From Catenovulum agarivorans YM01 (GTDB taxonomy: Bacteria > Pseudomonadota > Gammaproteobacteria > Enterobacterales > Alteromonadaceae): a stretch of DNA of 64,000 bases. Positions 1 through 9,706 of the stretch are shown here, in pieces; position 1 is the stretch's first letter; every line of letters starts with the position of its first letter. The notes beneath the pieces were generated by a model that worked only from the letters and a program-made list of their open reading frames with translations, did not search any database and was not told the origin of the DNA. The position numbers were made by a program, and so were the translations under genes. The stretch covers positions 1 through 64,000 of the forward strand of contig NZ_AJWM01000076.1 of NCBI RefSeq assembly GCF_000281085.1, read 5' to 3'.

Positions 1-65
1 TCCGTCAATTCAAAAACGAATTACGCCAAAATGCTGCTTACTTTGGGTTAGCAAATGGCTTATAA
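1..65 (+). CDS. C-terminal fragment of an upstream gene (partial)
   Basis: An open frame enters from outside the window in frame 3 and stops at TAA 63-65. It would encode a C-terminus ending in FGLANGL. A strong hairpin plus T-run follows about 40 bp later, as expected at the end of a transcription unit. Twenty residues are too few to identify the product, and frame 2 is also open for a while, so the frame is chosen on its protein-like composition and its position before the terminator. Confidence 0.4.
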   Translation, partial: RQFKNELRQNAAYFGLANGL

Positions 66-103
66 GTTTTAACATTTCTTTGTTAAAAATCCCATGTGTA
101 TTA

Positions 104-131
104 GGGCAACTCTAGCGGTTGCCCTTTTTTT
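104..131 (+). terminator. Rho-independent terminator
   Basis: GGGCAAC (104-110) pairs with GTTGCCC (118-124) around a 7-nt loop and is followed by seven T. It ends the gene entering from the left and insulates the arabinan locus. Confidence 0.9.
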
Positions 132-395
132 ATCTTATATGTAAATAAATTGTGTTTATTTTGAGTTTGTTTTTCTTTGTTTTTTAACGTAAAAAATCAA
201 ATAATCTTATCATATATGTAAATTAATCTTGCCAAAACTATCCACCCTTTGAGCTCAAATTTCACTTTTTTGACTAGCAAAACCTGCGCAAAGCCCCATT
301 TTTACTATACTTGGAAACGAATGTTAAAAACTGAGTATATAAAAATGGTTCAAAAACTAGGCATATTTAAATAAGTGTTAAAATTGTAATTTTCT
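132..395. other. AT-rich intergenic region upstream of the arabinan locus
   Basis: No coding potential was recognised between the terminator and the promoter of the first GH43 gene. The stretch is very AT-rich. No convincing repeat or RNA structure was seen. Confidence 0.5.
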
Positions 396-425
396 TTGAC
401 ATTTATTAAATAGTAATACTAAAAT
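396..425 (+). promoter_or_regulatory. Sigma70-like promoter of the GH43 gene with operator in its spacer
   Basis: A perfect -35 TTGACA (396-401) is followed after 18 bp by TAAAAT (420-425), a 5/6 match to the -10 hexamer. The 11-bp palindrome TAGTAATACTA (411-421) lies in the spacer and touches the -10, the classical position for repression by steric exclusion. The start would be near 432, giving an approximately 78-nt leader before ATG 510. Confidence 0.65.
411..421. promoter_or_regulatory. Palindromic operator, copy 1 (TAGTAATACTA)
   Basis: This is one of four copies of TAGTAWTACTA, all upstream of arabinan-locus genes. The form T-N-GT-N3-AC-N-A fits the published operator consensus of the FadR subfamily of GntR regulators. 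Such a regulator is encoded at 22891-23604. Binding by that protein is inferred. Confidence 0.7.
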
Positions 426-509
426 ACCATATACGTTAAAAAGAACGTTAGTATGCAGAATTTATACTCGGCACTAAATTTATTAAATGTATTGAATGAG
501 AGGACACAC

Positions 510-3500
510 ATGAATAGAACACGAGTAGCTCTCGCCGTACTCGGCCTGCTAGGTGTAGCAGGTTGTGGTACTGACGGCACAAGCAATATCGATCCTAACG
601 CGACTACTGAAGCGCCAGTGATAGTTAAAGAAGCAGCTAAGCCTACTTTGGTTGAAGCTGTTGATTTCAGCACAATTCCTGACATCGGTGTACATGATCC
701 TTCAGTTATTAAAACTGAAGTTGATGGTGAGGTTACTTACTACATCTATGGTTCTCATTTAGCTGCAGCTAAGTCAACAGACTTGCTTACTTGGGAATAT
801 ATTTCAAACCCAAGTTCACAAGAAGAAACTTTTGCTTTAGCAGATGGTACTTCTTACACGGCCAATACATTACAAGTGGATGACTCTCCACTATTCAACG
901 TTTATACCTCTGAAATTGCTGAAGGTATTGAATGGACAGGCGGCTACCGTGGCAATTGGGCTGCAAATGTAATTCAAGCGCCAAATGGTAAATATTGGTT
1001 CTATTATAACCACTGTGCACAAGACAATCCGAACACAGAAGCTGTTGATGAAGTTTGTTGGCATCGTTCTTATTTAGGTTTAGCAGAATCTGATTCACCT
1101 GAAGGTCCTTTCGTCGACAAGGGTGTATTTTTACGTTCCGGTCATAGCACAACTGATGCTGATGAGAATGGTATCGCAGATGAGCTCGAAGCTTACCCAC
1201 TAGACAATGGACAAACTACATATAACCCAGCGGTAGATCCAAACGTAATTGACCCTACAGCTTTCTATGATAAAGAAGGCAAATTATGGATGGTGTATGG
1301 CTCATACTCAGGTGGTATTTTCATCTTAGAAATGGATGAAACTACAGGTATGCCAGTGGCTGGGCAAGGTTATGGTACTCATTTAGTTGGCGGTGATTTT
1401 CGCTCTATTGAAGGCTCTTACGTAATGTATAGCCCAGAAAGTGATTATTACTACCTAATGTGGTCGATCGCTGGTTTTGATGTGAATGGTGGTTATAACG
1501 TTCGTGTAGCTCGCTCTAAAAACCCACAAGGTCCATACTATGATAAAGCTGGTGTTGATGTGTCAACAATTAAAGGCTCTAATGAAATTGGTACTAAGTT
1601 GCTAGGTGGTTTTGAGTTTACTCAAGAGTTAGGCGAAACGGCTGAAGCTTGGGGTTATCAGTCACCAGGTCACCACTCTGCATTTTATGATGAAGAAACA
1701 GGAAAGCACATTATGGTCACCCATACGCGTTTCCCTTCAACGTCAACTAATTACCCGACAGTCCCTGAAGCTCATGCTGTACGTACGCACGAAATGTTCG
1801 TCGACCGTGACGGTTGGTTACATATTTCTCCGCAGCGTTATGTTGAATTAACAGGCGAAAACCGTGTTTCTAAAGAAGAAACTATGGGTTATTACAAACT
1901 TATCGTACAAGGTAACGGTACCAACACGTCAGCGATTCGTTCGGTTCATATTGCATTAAATACAGACATGACTGTGACAGGTGATGATCCAGGTGTTTGG
2001 TTCTTATTGGACCCAGATACAATTCGATTGGAGCTAGAGTCTGGTGCATACGTTGGTGTGGTTAAATGGCAATATGATGGTGCTAATCAAAAATTAACAC
2101 CTATTATTTCTGCGGTTGCAAACGATGGCGCTTCGATTTTGGCTACTCAAGTTAACCCTATTACAGCAACTGCAACTACTTTGGTGGAGATACAAGATGC
2201 GTTAGTTTTCCCAGAGCAACTAACTATCGATGACGAAGACTTTTCTTTACCAACAAAAGCAAAAGATGGCGCAGTGATCACATGGGAAAGCAGTGATGAA
2301 TACTATATAGGTACTGATGGTTCTGTATTTATTCCAACGCCAGACCGTGGTAATCAAACAATTGATTTAGTCGCAAACATCTCATTAAATGGACAAACAG
2401 CGACGAAAAATATTTCGATTGAATTAATAGCTCGCCCTGAATTTAAAAATGCTGTCGCGCATTACAAGTTTGAAGACAATGTATCAGATAGTTTAGCTGG
2501 TTTTGCAGATGCTACAGTGACGACTAACAATATGTTAGTTGCTGGTGGTAACGAAGCTTATGCAGCTGGCCAATCAGGTAAAGCGTTCAGCTTTGATGGT
2601 GATACCGGGGTTAAACTACCTACCGACATTATTACATCTGACTCATATACAGTATCGTTCTGGAGTAACCCAACAGCTCTATCCACGCACACTCCTGCGT
2701 TGTTTATGTCTCCGATTGATTACTTCGATAGCTGGATTACATTAGCACCAAGTGCAGTGTGGTTCGCAGAAGGAACAACTGTTTGGTCTCGTTGGAAAGT
2801 TGATACAGCTTGGAATCAAATTGCTACTGGTCAAGCCGTTACTTATAACGATTGGACGCATTACGCCTTAACTTATGGTCAAGGCACCATGAAGTTATAC
2901 ATCAATGGTACTTTAGCTGGCTCTATGCCGCGTGAAGACTTCTTTGGTGGTGTAAATGGCGACCCAATTGGTGGTGATTTCGCACTTGGTGTTAACTATG
3001 GTTGGGATCCTGCTTATCAAGGTACTATCGACGAATTAATCGTTTATGACTATGAGTTGAGTAATCTTGATATCAATGGTGCGGCAATGAATAACTTGAC
3101 GGACCCAACTCAGTTTACTGGATTTATTGCAGATGCATTAGATTTAGGCGATTTAACCGCAGTTAAATCTAGCTTTACCTTGCCTCGTGTTGGGCCATTT
3201 GTATCTGGCATTAGCTGGGCATCTGACAATGAAACCTACTTAAAGGTATTAAACGGCCAAGCAATTGTTACTCAGCCAGCGCCTTCAGAAGGTGACAAAG
3301 AAATTACCTTAACTGCAACAATTAAATACAAAGATTTAGTAGACACTAAGGTATTTAATGTAACTGTTAAATCACTTGCACCAGCTGAATATAGCTTTGA
3401 AGGTGATTTGTCAGCGAAAGATGGCGTTGCAGCCGATGGTAAAGTGACAGGTGACCGCATTGGCAATACAGGTGGGTCAATCAGTTATACAGATGGCGTA

Positions 3501-4022
3501 GTTGGTCAAGCATTATTACTTGATGGCACATCTGGTGTACGTTTGCCTGATAACTTGATTACGTCTCGCGAATACTCAATTTCAGTGTGGTTAAAACCAA
3601 CTGTGATGACTGATTACACAACTGCATTATTCGGTGCATCTGATGCAAACTGGATTAGCTTTGTTCCTCAATTAAACAATACTGCAGCAGGCCCTCTAAA
3701 TTCATCAGCGATTTGGGCTGCGACAGGCGGCTGGTGGAACGACTTTAACTTTGGTGAAAAAGTATTCGCCAATGGTGAGTGGACCCACATAGTAATGTCT
3801 GTAAACGGTAGCAATGCAAATATTTATGTAGATGGTGTATTAACCATTACCCATAACGAAACACCAAACTTCTTCGACACAGGTTTCACCAGTGTTTGGG
3901 GTATAGGTGTTAACTATTGGGATGTTCCGTTTAATGGTGCGGTTGATGAGTTGAAGTTCTTCTACGAAGCGGTTAACGCAGACAAAGTTGCAGAACTTTA
4001 TTCTGAAGCTACGGGCGAATAA
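510..4022 (+). CDS. Modular GH43 arabinanase-like lipoprotein with two LamG domains
   Basis: Predicted surface or periplasmic lipoprotein acting on alpha-L-arabinan or a related polymer. The start is ATG 510 (1170 aa): it has GAGAGGA five bases upstream and begins a lipoprotein signal peptide with Cys19 in GVAGC. The frame is open 57 nt further upstream without such support. The GH43 five-blade propeller spans about 50-430, with base Asp63 (HDPS), Asp248 (IDPT) and acid Glu301 (SIEGS). A GH43 C-terminal beta domain follows at about 455-545. Then come an atrophied Ig-like domain (about 560-640), a LamG/ConA-like domain (646-850), a second Ig-like domain (870-955) and a second LamG domain (957-1165). 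The LamG domains probably bind carbohydrate. Endo-arabinanase is the likeliest activity, but GH43 specificity cannot be fixed from sequence alone. Confidence 0.88.
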   Translation: MNRTRVALAVLGLLGVAGCGTDGTSNIDPNATTEAPVIVKEAAKPTLVEAVDFSTIPDIGVHDPSVIKTEVDGEVTYYIYGSHLAAAKSTDLLTWEYISNPSSQEETFALADGTSYTANTLQVDDSPLFNVYTSEIAEGIEWTGGYRGNWAANVIQAPNGKYWFYYNHCAQDNPNTEAVDEVCWHRSYLGLAESDSPEGPFVDKGVFLRSGHSTTDADENGIADELEAYPLDNGQTTYNPAVDPNVIDPTAFYDKEGKLWMVYGSYSGGIFILEMDETTGMPVAGQGYGTHLVGGDFRSIEGSYVMYSPESDYYYLMWSIAGFDVNGGYNVRVARSKNPQGPYYDKAGVDVSTIKGSNEIGTKLLGGFEFTQELGETAEAWGYQSPGHHSAFYDEETGKHIMVTHTRFPSTSTNYPTVPEAHAVRTHEMFVDRDGWLHISPQRYVELTGENRVSKEETMGYYKLIVQGNGTNTSAIRSVHIALNTDMTVTGDDPGVWFLLDPDTIRLELESGAYVGVVKWQYDGANQKLTPIISAVANDGASILATQVNPITATATTLVEIQDALVFPEQLTIDDEDFSLPTKAKDGAVITWESSDEYYIGTDGSVFIPTPDRGNQTIDLVANISLNGQTATKNISIELIARPEFKNAVAHYKFEDNVSDSLAGFADATVTTNNMLVAGGNEAYAAGQSGKAFSFDGDTGVKLPTDIITSDSYTVSFWSNPTALSTHTPALFMSPIDYFDSWITLAPSAVWFAEGTTVWSRWKVDTAWNQIATGQAVTYNDWTHYALTYGQGTMKLYINGTLAGSMPREDFFGGVNGDPIGGDFALGVNYGWDPAYQGTIDELIVYDYELSNLDINGAAMNNLTDPTQFTGFIADALDLGDLTAVKSSFTLPRVGPFVSGISWASDNETYLKVLNGQAIVTQPAPSEGDKEITLTATIKYKDLVDTKVFNVTVKSLAPAEYSFEGDLSAKDGVAADGKVTGDRIGNTGGSISYTDGVVGQALLLDGTSGVRLPDNLITSREYSISVWLKPTVMTDYTTALFGASDANWISFVPQLNNTAAGPLNSSAIWAATGGWWNDFNFGEKVFANGEWTHIVMSVNGSNANIYVDGVLTITHNETPNFFDTGFTSVWGIGVNYWDVPFNGAVDELKFFYEAVNADKVAELYSEATGE

Positions 4023-4029
4023 TACAAGC

Positions 4030-4052
4030 GGGAGCGATTTTAAGTCGCTCCC
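4030..4052 (+). terminator. Hairpin between GH43 and the first TonB receptor gene
   Basis: GGGAGCGA (4030-4037) pairs with TCGCTCCC (4045-4052) around a 7-nt loop. No T-run follows, so this may be a processing or attenuation hairpin rather than a full terminator. It could set different mRNA levels for the lipoprotein and the receptor. Confidence 0.55.
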
Positions 4053-4118
4053 TATCGTAAATCACAATTTAAAACAAGTGGTTACACACCAGTTGCAGAA
4101 AGAATTTAGGATAAGAAT

Positions 4119-6920
4119 ATGTTTAAACCTACATTAATTACTACAGCGGTTGCGAGTGCTTTATTATTCAGCTCGCAACAAGCAATGGCAGAAGAGGCGC
4201 AAGCCACTGCTGAAGAACAACAAGACGTTGAAGTTATTCAAGTCTCTGGTATCCGTGGCAGCTTAAGTCGCGCAATTAATAACAAACGTTTTTCCGAACA
4301 AATTGTCGATTCGATTGTTTCTGAAGATATTGGTAAATTCCCTGATAATAACGTAGTGGAAGCTTTACAGCGTGTGACCGGTGTTCAGGTTACTGGTCGC
4401 GGGGGCGGTGAGATTAGCACAATTTCAATCCGTGGTTTAACTGACGTGCATACAACTGTCAATGGTCGAGACGTGTTTACCGGCACTGGCCGTGCTGTAG
4501 CTTTGCAAGATATTCCGGCAAGTTTGTTGAATGCAGTAACAGTGTATAAAACACGTTCGGCTGCGCAAATGGAGCAGGGGATAGCGGGTTCTATCGACAT
4601 TAAAACGCATAGACCATTTAATTTTGACGACAGCAAAGTTTCATTTGCTGCTCGCGCAAACTATGCAGATCAACCAAAAGAAATCGACCCAAATGTAAGT
4701 ATGTTAGCGAGTACTCGCTGGGATACTGATTTCGGTGAAATGGGGGCATTAATTAACGTCTCATACGCAGAAACTAACTTCCGCGATGATGATATTATTG
4801 CTGGTGCGGCATTCCCGTTTTTCTCGGCAAATCCACCAAGTAATCACCAACCATACAAAATTATGAACTTTGGTGCGGCAAATGGGTATTGGAGCCCAGG
4901 TATGACAAACGGCATGCCGTATGCTGCAGGTTCAACTTTATCTGCAAATGGTGAAGATTTTGAATATTTGTTGGCTCGAGACGCGGTATTTGGTCGTGTA
5001 TTTGAAGCAAAACGTGAGCGCCCGGCAGCAGTAGTTTCCTTCCAATGGGCACCAAGTGATGAGCTTGAGCTATTAGCAGAGGGTTTTTACACTGGTTACC
5101 GCCAAGCACAGCAAACTTCAATGTGGTTCACTAACACCTTTGAAGAAGATGGCAATAGCGGCAATCTACAAATCGATACACCAATTCTTTTTGATGGCAC
5201 TAATATTGTAAAAGAGCGCCAAGTTTACGCGCCAAATGGCTTCCAATCTGGCGATGCAGCGACAGGTAAAACTGATAGCTACTTGTTTGCTGTTGGAGCT
5301 AAATGGACACCATCTTTTGATTGGGTTGTTAATGCAGAACTAATCGCTCAGAATAGTAAATTCCACAGTGAGTTTTTTGCGCAACGTTTTGATCGTAAAG
5401 CATATGGAATGGACGTTGATTTTAATAACGATGATGGTACTCCTGGTTTAACTTACTGGGATAACCCAGAAACAACAGTAAATGAAGCAGACATGGCCGA
5501 ACCTGCGAACTGGCGTGCTGGCACAGTATATGACAACAGTGCAAGCTCAGAAGGTGATGCGGTTACTTTTAAGTTAGATGCTGAGTGGGATGCTGAACTA
5601 GCATTTCTGCAAAAAGTACGTTTTGGTGTGAAAGCTGAAAAACGCGGTGCAAAAGATTTTGTTCGTGAGCAAAGTGGTACACCGAGTAGTATGTCAGCAT
5701 TAGAGTTTGCTGATGCATTAATTGCAGCGGGTGCATCTGGTACGAGCTCAGATTATTTCCATAGAATTGACAACTATATGGACGGCAGAGCAGATATTTT
5801 TGATAGTTATGTTACAGCGAACGGTTTATACAATATCGCTAATGGTGATGTGGTTCGCAGCGTGTTAGGTTATGAGCGCGCAGCTGAAGATATGCGTTTT
5901 GATATTCAAGAAACGTCATATGCCGCTTACTTGACTGCTAAATATAACTTTAATGATGTGGTTACCGGTGAAATCGGCGCTCGTTATGTAAATTACGAAC
6001 AAGATATGGACTTCATCTCATCAACCGGTGAAGGTTCTGCTGAAGAGTTACTACCTAGTTTCTCGCTAAACTGGAATGTAACAGACGACTTACAAGCGCG
6101 TTTTGCGTACACAGAAACACTACGTATGCCAGCGTTTGCGTCATTAAATGCAAATCAGTTCTTCTATGATCCATTAACTGAAGGTGTATCATACGGTACG
6201 GGTAATGGTGGTAATCCAGACCTTCAACCTACTACATCAACAAACTACGACTTCTCATTGGAGTGGTACTTTGCGCCTGATAGCTCATTATATGGTGCTA
6301 TCTTTAAGCGTGAGCTAGAAGGTATTGTTATTACTGGTTCTAAGATTGTGCGTCGTACAGGCGAAGATGATGTAGAACGTGATTATATCTTAACTGCACC
6401 AATCAATGATTCAACTGGTGAACTCAGTGGTTTAGAGGTAGGTTTAGTTTACTTCCCTGAAGGTTTACCTGATATTCTAGATGGTATTGGTATGCAAGCG
6501 AGCTATACGTCCCTTGATTCTGAGCAGACTACCAATGACTATAACGAAGATGGTACAGTGAACGCTGTTATCAATTCAAAAATGTCAGGTGTATCGGATA
6601 GCTCTTACAGCTTAGTTGGTATCTACGCTAAAGATGAGTTTGATATGCGCTTATCTTATACTTGGCGTGACACTTTCTATTCGCACAATGAAGCTCTATT
6701 CTTTGCTAACCCACTTCAATTCTGGAGTCGACCTGAGCAAAGCTTAGACTTCCAATTTAACTTGGATGTTACTGAGGATCTATCTGTATCTTTCGATGCG
6801 AGAAATATCTTAGATGACAAATACCAAAACCACTATGGTGAAACAACTTCACAGTTGTTCAATTTTGGTACAGCTATCTACTCTCGAGAGTTTGGTATCA
6901 GCGTTCGTTACAGCTTGTAA
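4119..6920 (+). CDS. TonB-dependent receptor (oligosaccharide uptake)
   Basis: Outer-membrane active transporter of 933 aa, probably for oligosaccharides released by the GH43 enzyme encoded just upstream. A Sec signal peptide (MFKPTLITTAVASALLF through AMA, about 1-24) is followed by a TonB-box-like segment (VEVIQVSGIR) and a plug domain (about 50-165) with IRGLTDVHTTVNGRDV. A large beta-barrel ends in aromatic-rich strands (FGISVRYSL), as in this superfamily. AGGATAAG precedes ATG 4119. The sequence resembles the marine and xanthomonad receptors often found beside glycoside hydrolases. No TAGTAWTACTA site lies directly upstream, so it is probably co-transcribed with the GH43 gene. The arabino-oligosaccharide substrate is inferred from the neighbours. 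Confidence 0.9.
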   Translation: MFKPTLITTAVASALLFSSQQAMAEEAQATAEEQQDVEVIQVSGIRGSLSRAINNKRFSEQIVDSIVSEDIGKFPDNNVVEALQRVTGVQVTGRGGGEISTISIRGLTDVHTTVNGRDVFTGTGRAVALQDIPASLLNAVTVYKTRSAAQMEQGIAGSIDIKTHRPFNFDDSKVSFAARANYADQPKEIDPNVSMLASTRWDTDFGEMGALINVSYAETNFRDDDIIAGAAFPFFSANPPSNHQPYKIMNFGAANGYWSPGMTNGMPYAAGSTLSANGEDFEYLLARDAVFGRVFEAKRERPAAVVSFQWAPSDELELLAEGFYTGYRQAQQTSMWFTNTFEEDGNSGNLQIDTPILFDGTNIVKERQVYAPNGFQSGDAATGKTDSYLFAVGAKWTPSFDWVVNAELIAQNSKFHSEFFAQRFDRKAYGMDVDFNNDDGTPGLTYWDNPETTVNEADMAEPANWRAGTVYDNSASSEGDAVTFKLDAEWDAELAFLQKVRFGVKAEKRGAKDFVREQSGTPSSMSALEFADALIAAGASGTSSDYFHRIDNYMDGRADIFDSYVTANGLYNIANGDVVRSVLGYERAAEDMRFDIQETSYAAYLTAKYNFNDVVTGEIGARYVNYEQDMDFISSTGEGSAEELLPSFSLNWNVTDDLQARFAYTETLRMPAFASLNANQFFYDPLTEGVSYGTGNGGNPDLQPTTSTNYDFSLEWYFAPDSSLYGAIFKRELEGIVITGSKIVRRTGEDDVERDYILTAPINDSTGELSGLEVGLVYFPEGLPDILDGIGMQASYTSLDSEQTTNDYNEDGTVNAVINSKMSGVSDSSYSLVGIYAKDEFDMRLSYTWRDTFYSHNEALFFANPLQFWSRPEQSLDFQFNLDVTEDLSVSFDARNILDDKYQNHYGETTSQLFNFGTAIYSREFGISVRYSL

Positions 6921-6947
6921 TTTAACCTCTTAGGTTAATGTTTAACG

Positions 6948-6972
6948 AAACCCAGCTTAGGCTGGGTTTTTT
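6948..6972 (+). terminator. Rho-independent terminator after the first TonB receptor
   Basis: AAACCCAGC (6948-6956) pairs with GCTGGGTTT (6961-6969) around a 4-nt loop, followed by T residues. It lies only 30 bp before the second receptor gene, so that gene must depend on read-through or on its own weak promoter. Confidence 0.85.
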
Positions 6973-7001
6973 ACGTTTAATAATGGAATTATTTAATAAA
7001 G

Positions 7002-9629
7002 ATGTTTAAACCTTCTTTAGTCAGTAGCGCAATTGTTACTGCTTTACTTGCTCCTTTCATCACTCATGCAGGCAACAACCTTTCCACAGGAATGCAAACT
7101 AGTGTAAAAAAAGCCAACATTGATGAAACGGTTAACCTGCATATGGTCGAATTGGTAAATCCAGAATCTACCACGCGATTCTCGGATAATACCCTAGTTG
7201 CTTCTTTAAGTAGGTTGAGCGGTGTGCAAACGGTAGACCATCCCAATAGTTTGAGTACAAGGCTAACGATACGCGGGTATGGTGATTTCCATACAAGTAT
7301 TAATGGCCGGGATATATATGCAGCAAACGGAAAATCTATCGAACTAGCATATATTCCCATGAACCAACTTTCGCATGTCAGTTTGTCAAAAACACGCTCA
7401 GCAAGCCAATCAGAAACTGGTTTGGCCGCCAGTTTAAATTTTAATACTTATAGGCCGCTTGATTTTGCGGGGCAAACACTTGTTGTTAGCGGGCAAGCTG
7501 AATACCAAGAATCAGCAGAAGAAACTAACCCAAGCTTAAATGTGCTCTACAGCAATCGTTGGCAGCTTGGTAGTGGTGAAATGGGGGCTTTAATTAATGT
7601 ATCCCATACTAAGAACTCTCAAAGACGAGATTCCGTTATAGTTGGTCCAGCATCTCCTGTAAACAACAACTGGCGTTATGACAAGGTTAATGTTTGGGAT
7701 TGGAGCGATGATTTAAAAGACAATCCTGAAGCTTACTTTATCGGCCGTTCGGCCATTATCGGCGATTCTACTTATTCGAGTTTTGACACTCCCTCTGCAA
7801 ACTTATCTATTCAGTGGGCAATAAATGACTCGATTGAATTGTTGTTGGAAGGTTTTTATCTTGGCCAACAAGCTGAAGTAGAAGCTTCTCGTTTCTTATT
7901 AGAAACCGAGCAAGGAAACTTTGTAACTAGCGCTAGAGCGCCACAGCAGCCAAATTTATATTCGGGTAGTAATTTTATACAACAACGTCAAATTATAGAT
8001 CCAAGCGCAAGTGTTTTGGGCTTAGGTCACACTCAAAAAAGCGATTTTTCTCTAATTGCGTTTGCAGTTAATTGGCAAATTAATGACAACTTTTTAATCG
8101 AAAATGAACTTGTTGCTCAGCAAGGTACACAAACTCGAAATAGCGCATCACAACGTTTAGGCAGCGAATTTTATCAACTAGACGTCAATTTTAACAATGT
8201 GCACGGTATGCCCTCTATTTTGTTGGTTGATAATCCTGAATCGTTAACAATAGATGAATCAAATTTTGCTGCCATCGACAATTGGCAGCTCAGTTCTCTA
8301 ACTGATTCAGCTTTACGGCAACAAAATAAAGTAACGACTGTTACTTCTAAAGCTAAATGGAAGTTTGATAGTTTTATCAAACAAATTCAATTTGGTATTA
8401 AACTTCAGCAGAGTGAAATTGAAGAGCTTTCTTACGATCATAGTGCTAATTATTTTAATGAAGCTATTCTCTCGGCCAGTACTCTAAACTTAACTGAAAA
8501 TTATTTGGATGGCGAATTGTCAGGAATTGAGAGTTTTATCAGTCCTGATGGTTTGTTTTTGTTTAGTAATATAGACGCAATTCGCGACGAATTTGATTTT
8601 GAAACTCCTGTTTTGAGCCCTGTTTATCGTGTGGAAAAGTCACATCAAGCGGCGTATTTAACTGCTAATTATTCCTTAGGGCAACTGACTGGCGAAGCCG
8701 GGGTAAGGTATGTAAATTATGCTCAAGATCTATATTTTTTAACCACAGGAGAATCTACTGCATCTGAGTTGTTGCCTAGCTTTGCGTTGAATTGGCAATT
8801 GAACGCGGATATTCAGGCTAAGATTATTTACTCCAAAACATTAAAAATGCCGGAGTTTTCCGATTTAAATCCAACTATTTACTATAGCTCACCGTTAACT
8901 GATGGAGTAAGTTACGGTACCGGCTACGGTGGCAACCCTGATTTGAAACCAACGACCGCTACTAATATAGATATCGCAGTTGAATGGCAATTCTCTCAAG
9001 ATGATGCCTTATATGCGAGTGTATTTAAACGTTCGATATCTGACGCCGTTACTCAAGGTATTCGTATGCAGACTCATACAGGTGATGATGGTGTCGAAAG
9101 AGGGTATTTGTTGTCGGGGCCGACAAATTATGGGGAATCTAAGGTTAATGGTTTAGAGCTTGGAGTGACATGGTTTTCTGATTTAGTTGATGGAGTTGCG
9201 ATTGAAGCAAACTATACTAAATTGGATACTACATCTGTAACCAATTTAAGTGATTCTTCTGTAGATATTCGAGACTCGAAACCTAATCCGTTAACAGGCG
9301 TTGCTGAATCAAGTTTTAATCTAATTGCATACTATCAGTCTAGCGCTTTTGAAGCTAGGTTGGCTTATAGTCAGCAAGAAGATTCATTCTTAAGCCGAGA
9401 ATCATCATATTATTTTGGTTCGACTCAAGTTTGGACAAATCCTAAACAACGATTAGATTTCAGGGTGAACTACCACATCAACCAAAACATCACTGTTAGT
9501 TTTGCTGCCAACAATATACTGCAAGAAAATGTGCAAACCCGTTATGGTAAAGAGGCTGCTGTTTGGAATAATCAGTCAACCATTAGCACATCTCGAAGTT
9601 TTGCTTTAGGTGTAAGTTTTAACTATTAG
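7002..9629 (+). CDS. Second, divergent TonB-dependent receptor (tandem paralogue)
   Basis: 875-aa paralogue of the preceding receptor. Both start MFKP and share segments such as VSYGTG.GGNPDL in the barrel and the TKSRSASQ/TRSAAQ stretch after the plug. A signal peptide (about 1-23) is followed by a plug with IRGYGDFHTSINGRD. The clear VIQVSGIRGS stretch after the signal peptide of the first receptor is missing here, so the TonB box is degenerate or replaced. The Shine-Dalgarno sequence is weak (GGAA about 14 bases upstream), and a terminator lies just ahead. This suggests low or conditional expression of a diverging duplicate, perhaps for a different oligosaccharide. The barrel looks intact and no frameshift is seen. 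Confidence 0.85.
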   Translation: MFKPSLVSSAIVTALLAPFITHAGNNLSTGMQTSVKKANIDETVNLHMVELVNPESTTRFSDNTLVASLSRLSGVQTVDHPNSLSTRLTIRGYGDFHTSINGRDIYAANGKSIELAYIPMNQLSHVSLSKTRSASQSETGLAASLNFNTYRPLDFAGQTLVVSGQAEYQESAEETNPSLNVLYSNRWQLGSGEMGALINVSHTKNSQRRDSVIVGPASPVNNNWRYDKVNVWDWSDDLKDNPEAYFIGRSAIIGDSTYSSFDTPSANLSIQWAINDSIELLLEGFYLGQQAEVEASRFLLETEQGNFVTSARAPQQPNLYSGSNFIQQRQIIDPSASVLGLGHTQKSDFSLIAFAVNWQINDNFLIENELVAQQGTQTRNSASQRLGSEFYQLDVNFNNVHGMPSILLVDNPESLTIDESNFAAIDNWQLSSLTDSALRQQNKVTTVTSKAKWKFDSFIKQIQFGIKLQQSEIEELSYDHSANYFNEAILSASTLNLTENYLDGELSGIESFISPDGLFLFSNIDAIRDEFDFETPVLSPVYRVEKSHQAAYLTANYSLGQLTGEAGVRYVNYAQDLYFLTTGESTASELLPSFALNWQLNADIQAKIIYSKTLKMPEFSDLNPTIYYSSPLTDGVSYGTGYGGNPDLKPTTATNIDIAVEWQFSQDDALYASVFKRSISDAVTQGIRMQTHTGDDGVERGYLLSGPTNYGESKVNGLELGVTWFSDLVDGVAIEANYTKLDTTSVTNLSDSSVDIRDSKPNPLTGVAESSFNLIAYYQSSAFEARLAYSQQEDSFLSRESSYYFGSTQVWTNPKQRLDFRVNYHINQNITVSFAANNILQENVQTRYGKEAAVWNNQSTISTSRSFALGVSFNY

Positions 9630-9651
9630 TTATTTTATATTTGTATCTGAC

Positions 9652-9681
9652 GGCGGCTAACACCTTTATCCGTTAGCCGCC
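9652..9681. terminator. Hairpin between convergent genes
   Basis: GGCGGCTAAC (9652-9661) pairs with GTTAGCCGCC (9672-9681) around a 10-nt loop. It lies between the converging second receptor and the minus-strand GH43 gene. No clear T-run follows on either strand. It is probably a bidirectional end of transcription. Confidence 0.6.
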
Positions 9682-9706
9682 ATCAATGATCGCTTAAACC
9701 TTGATA

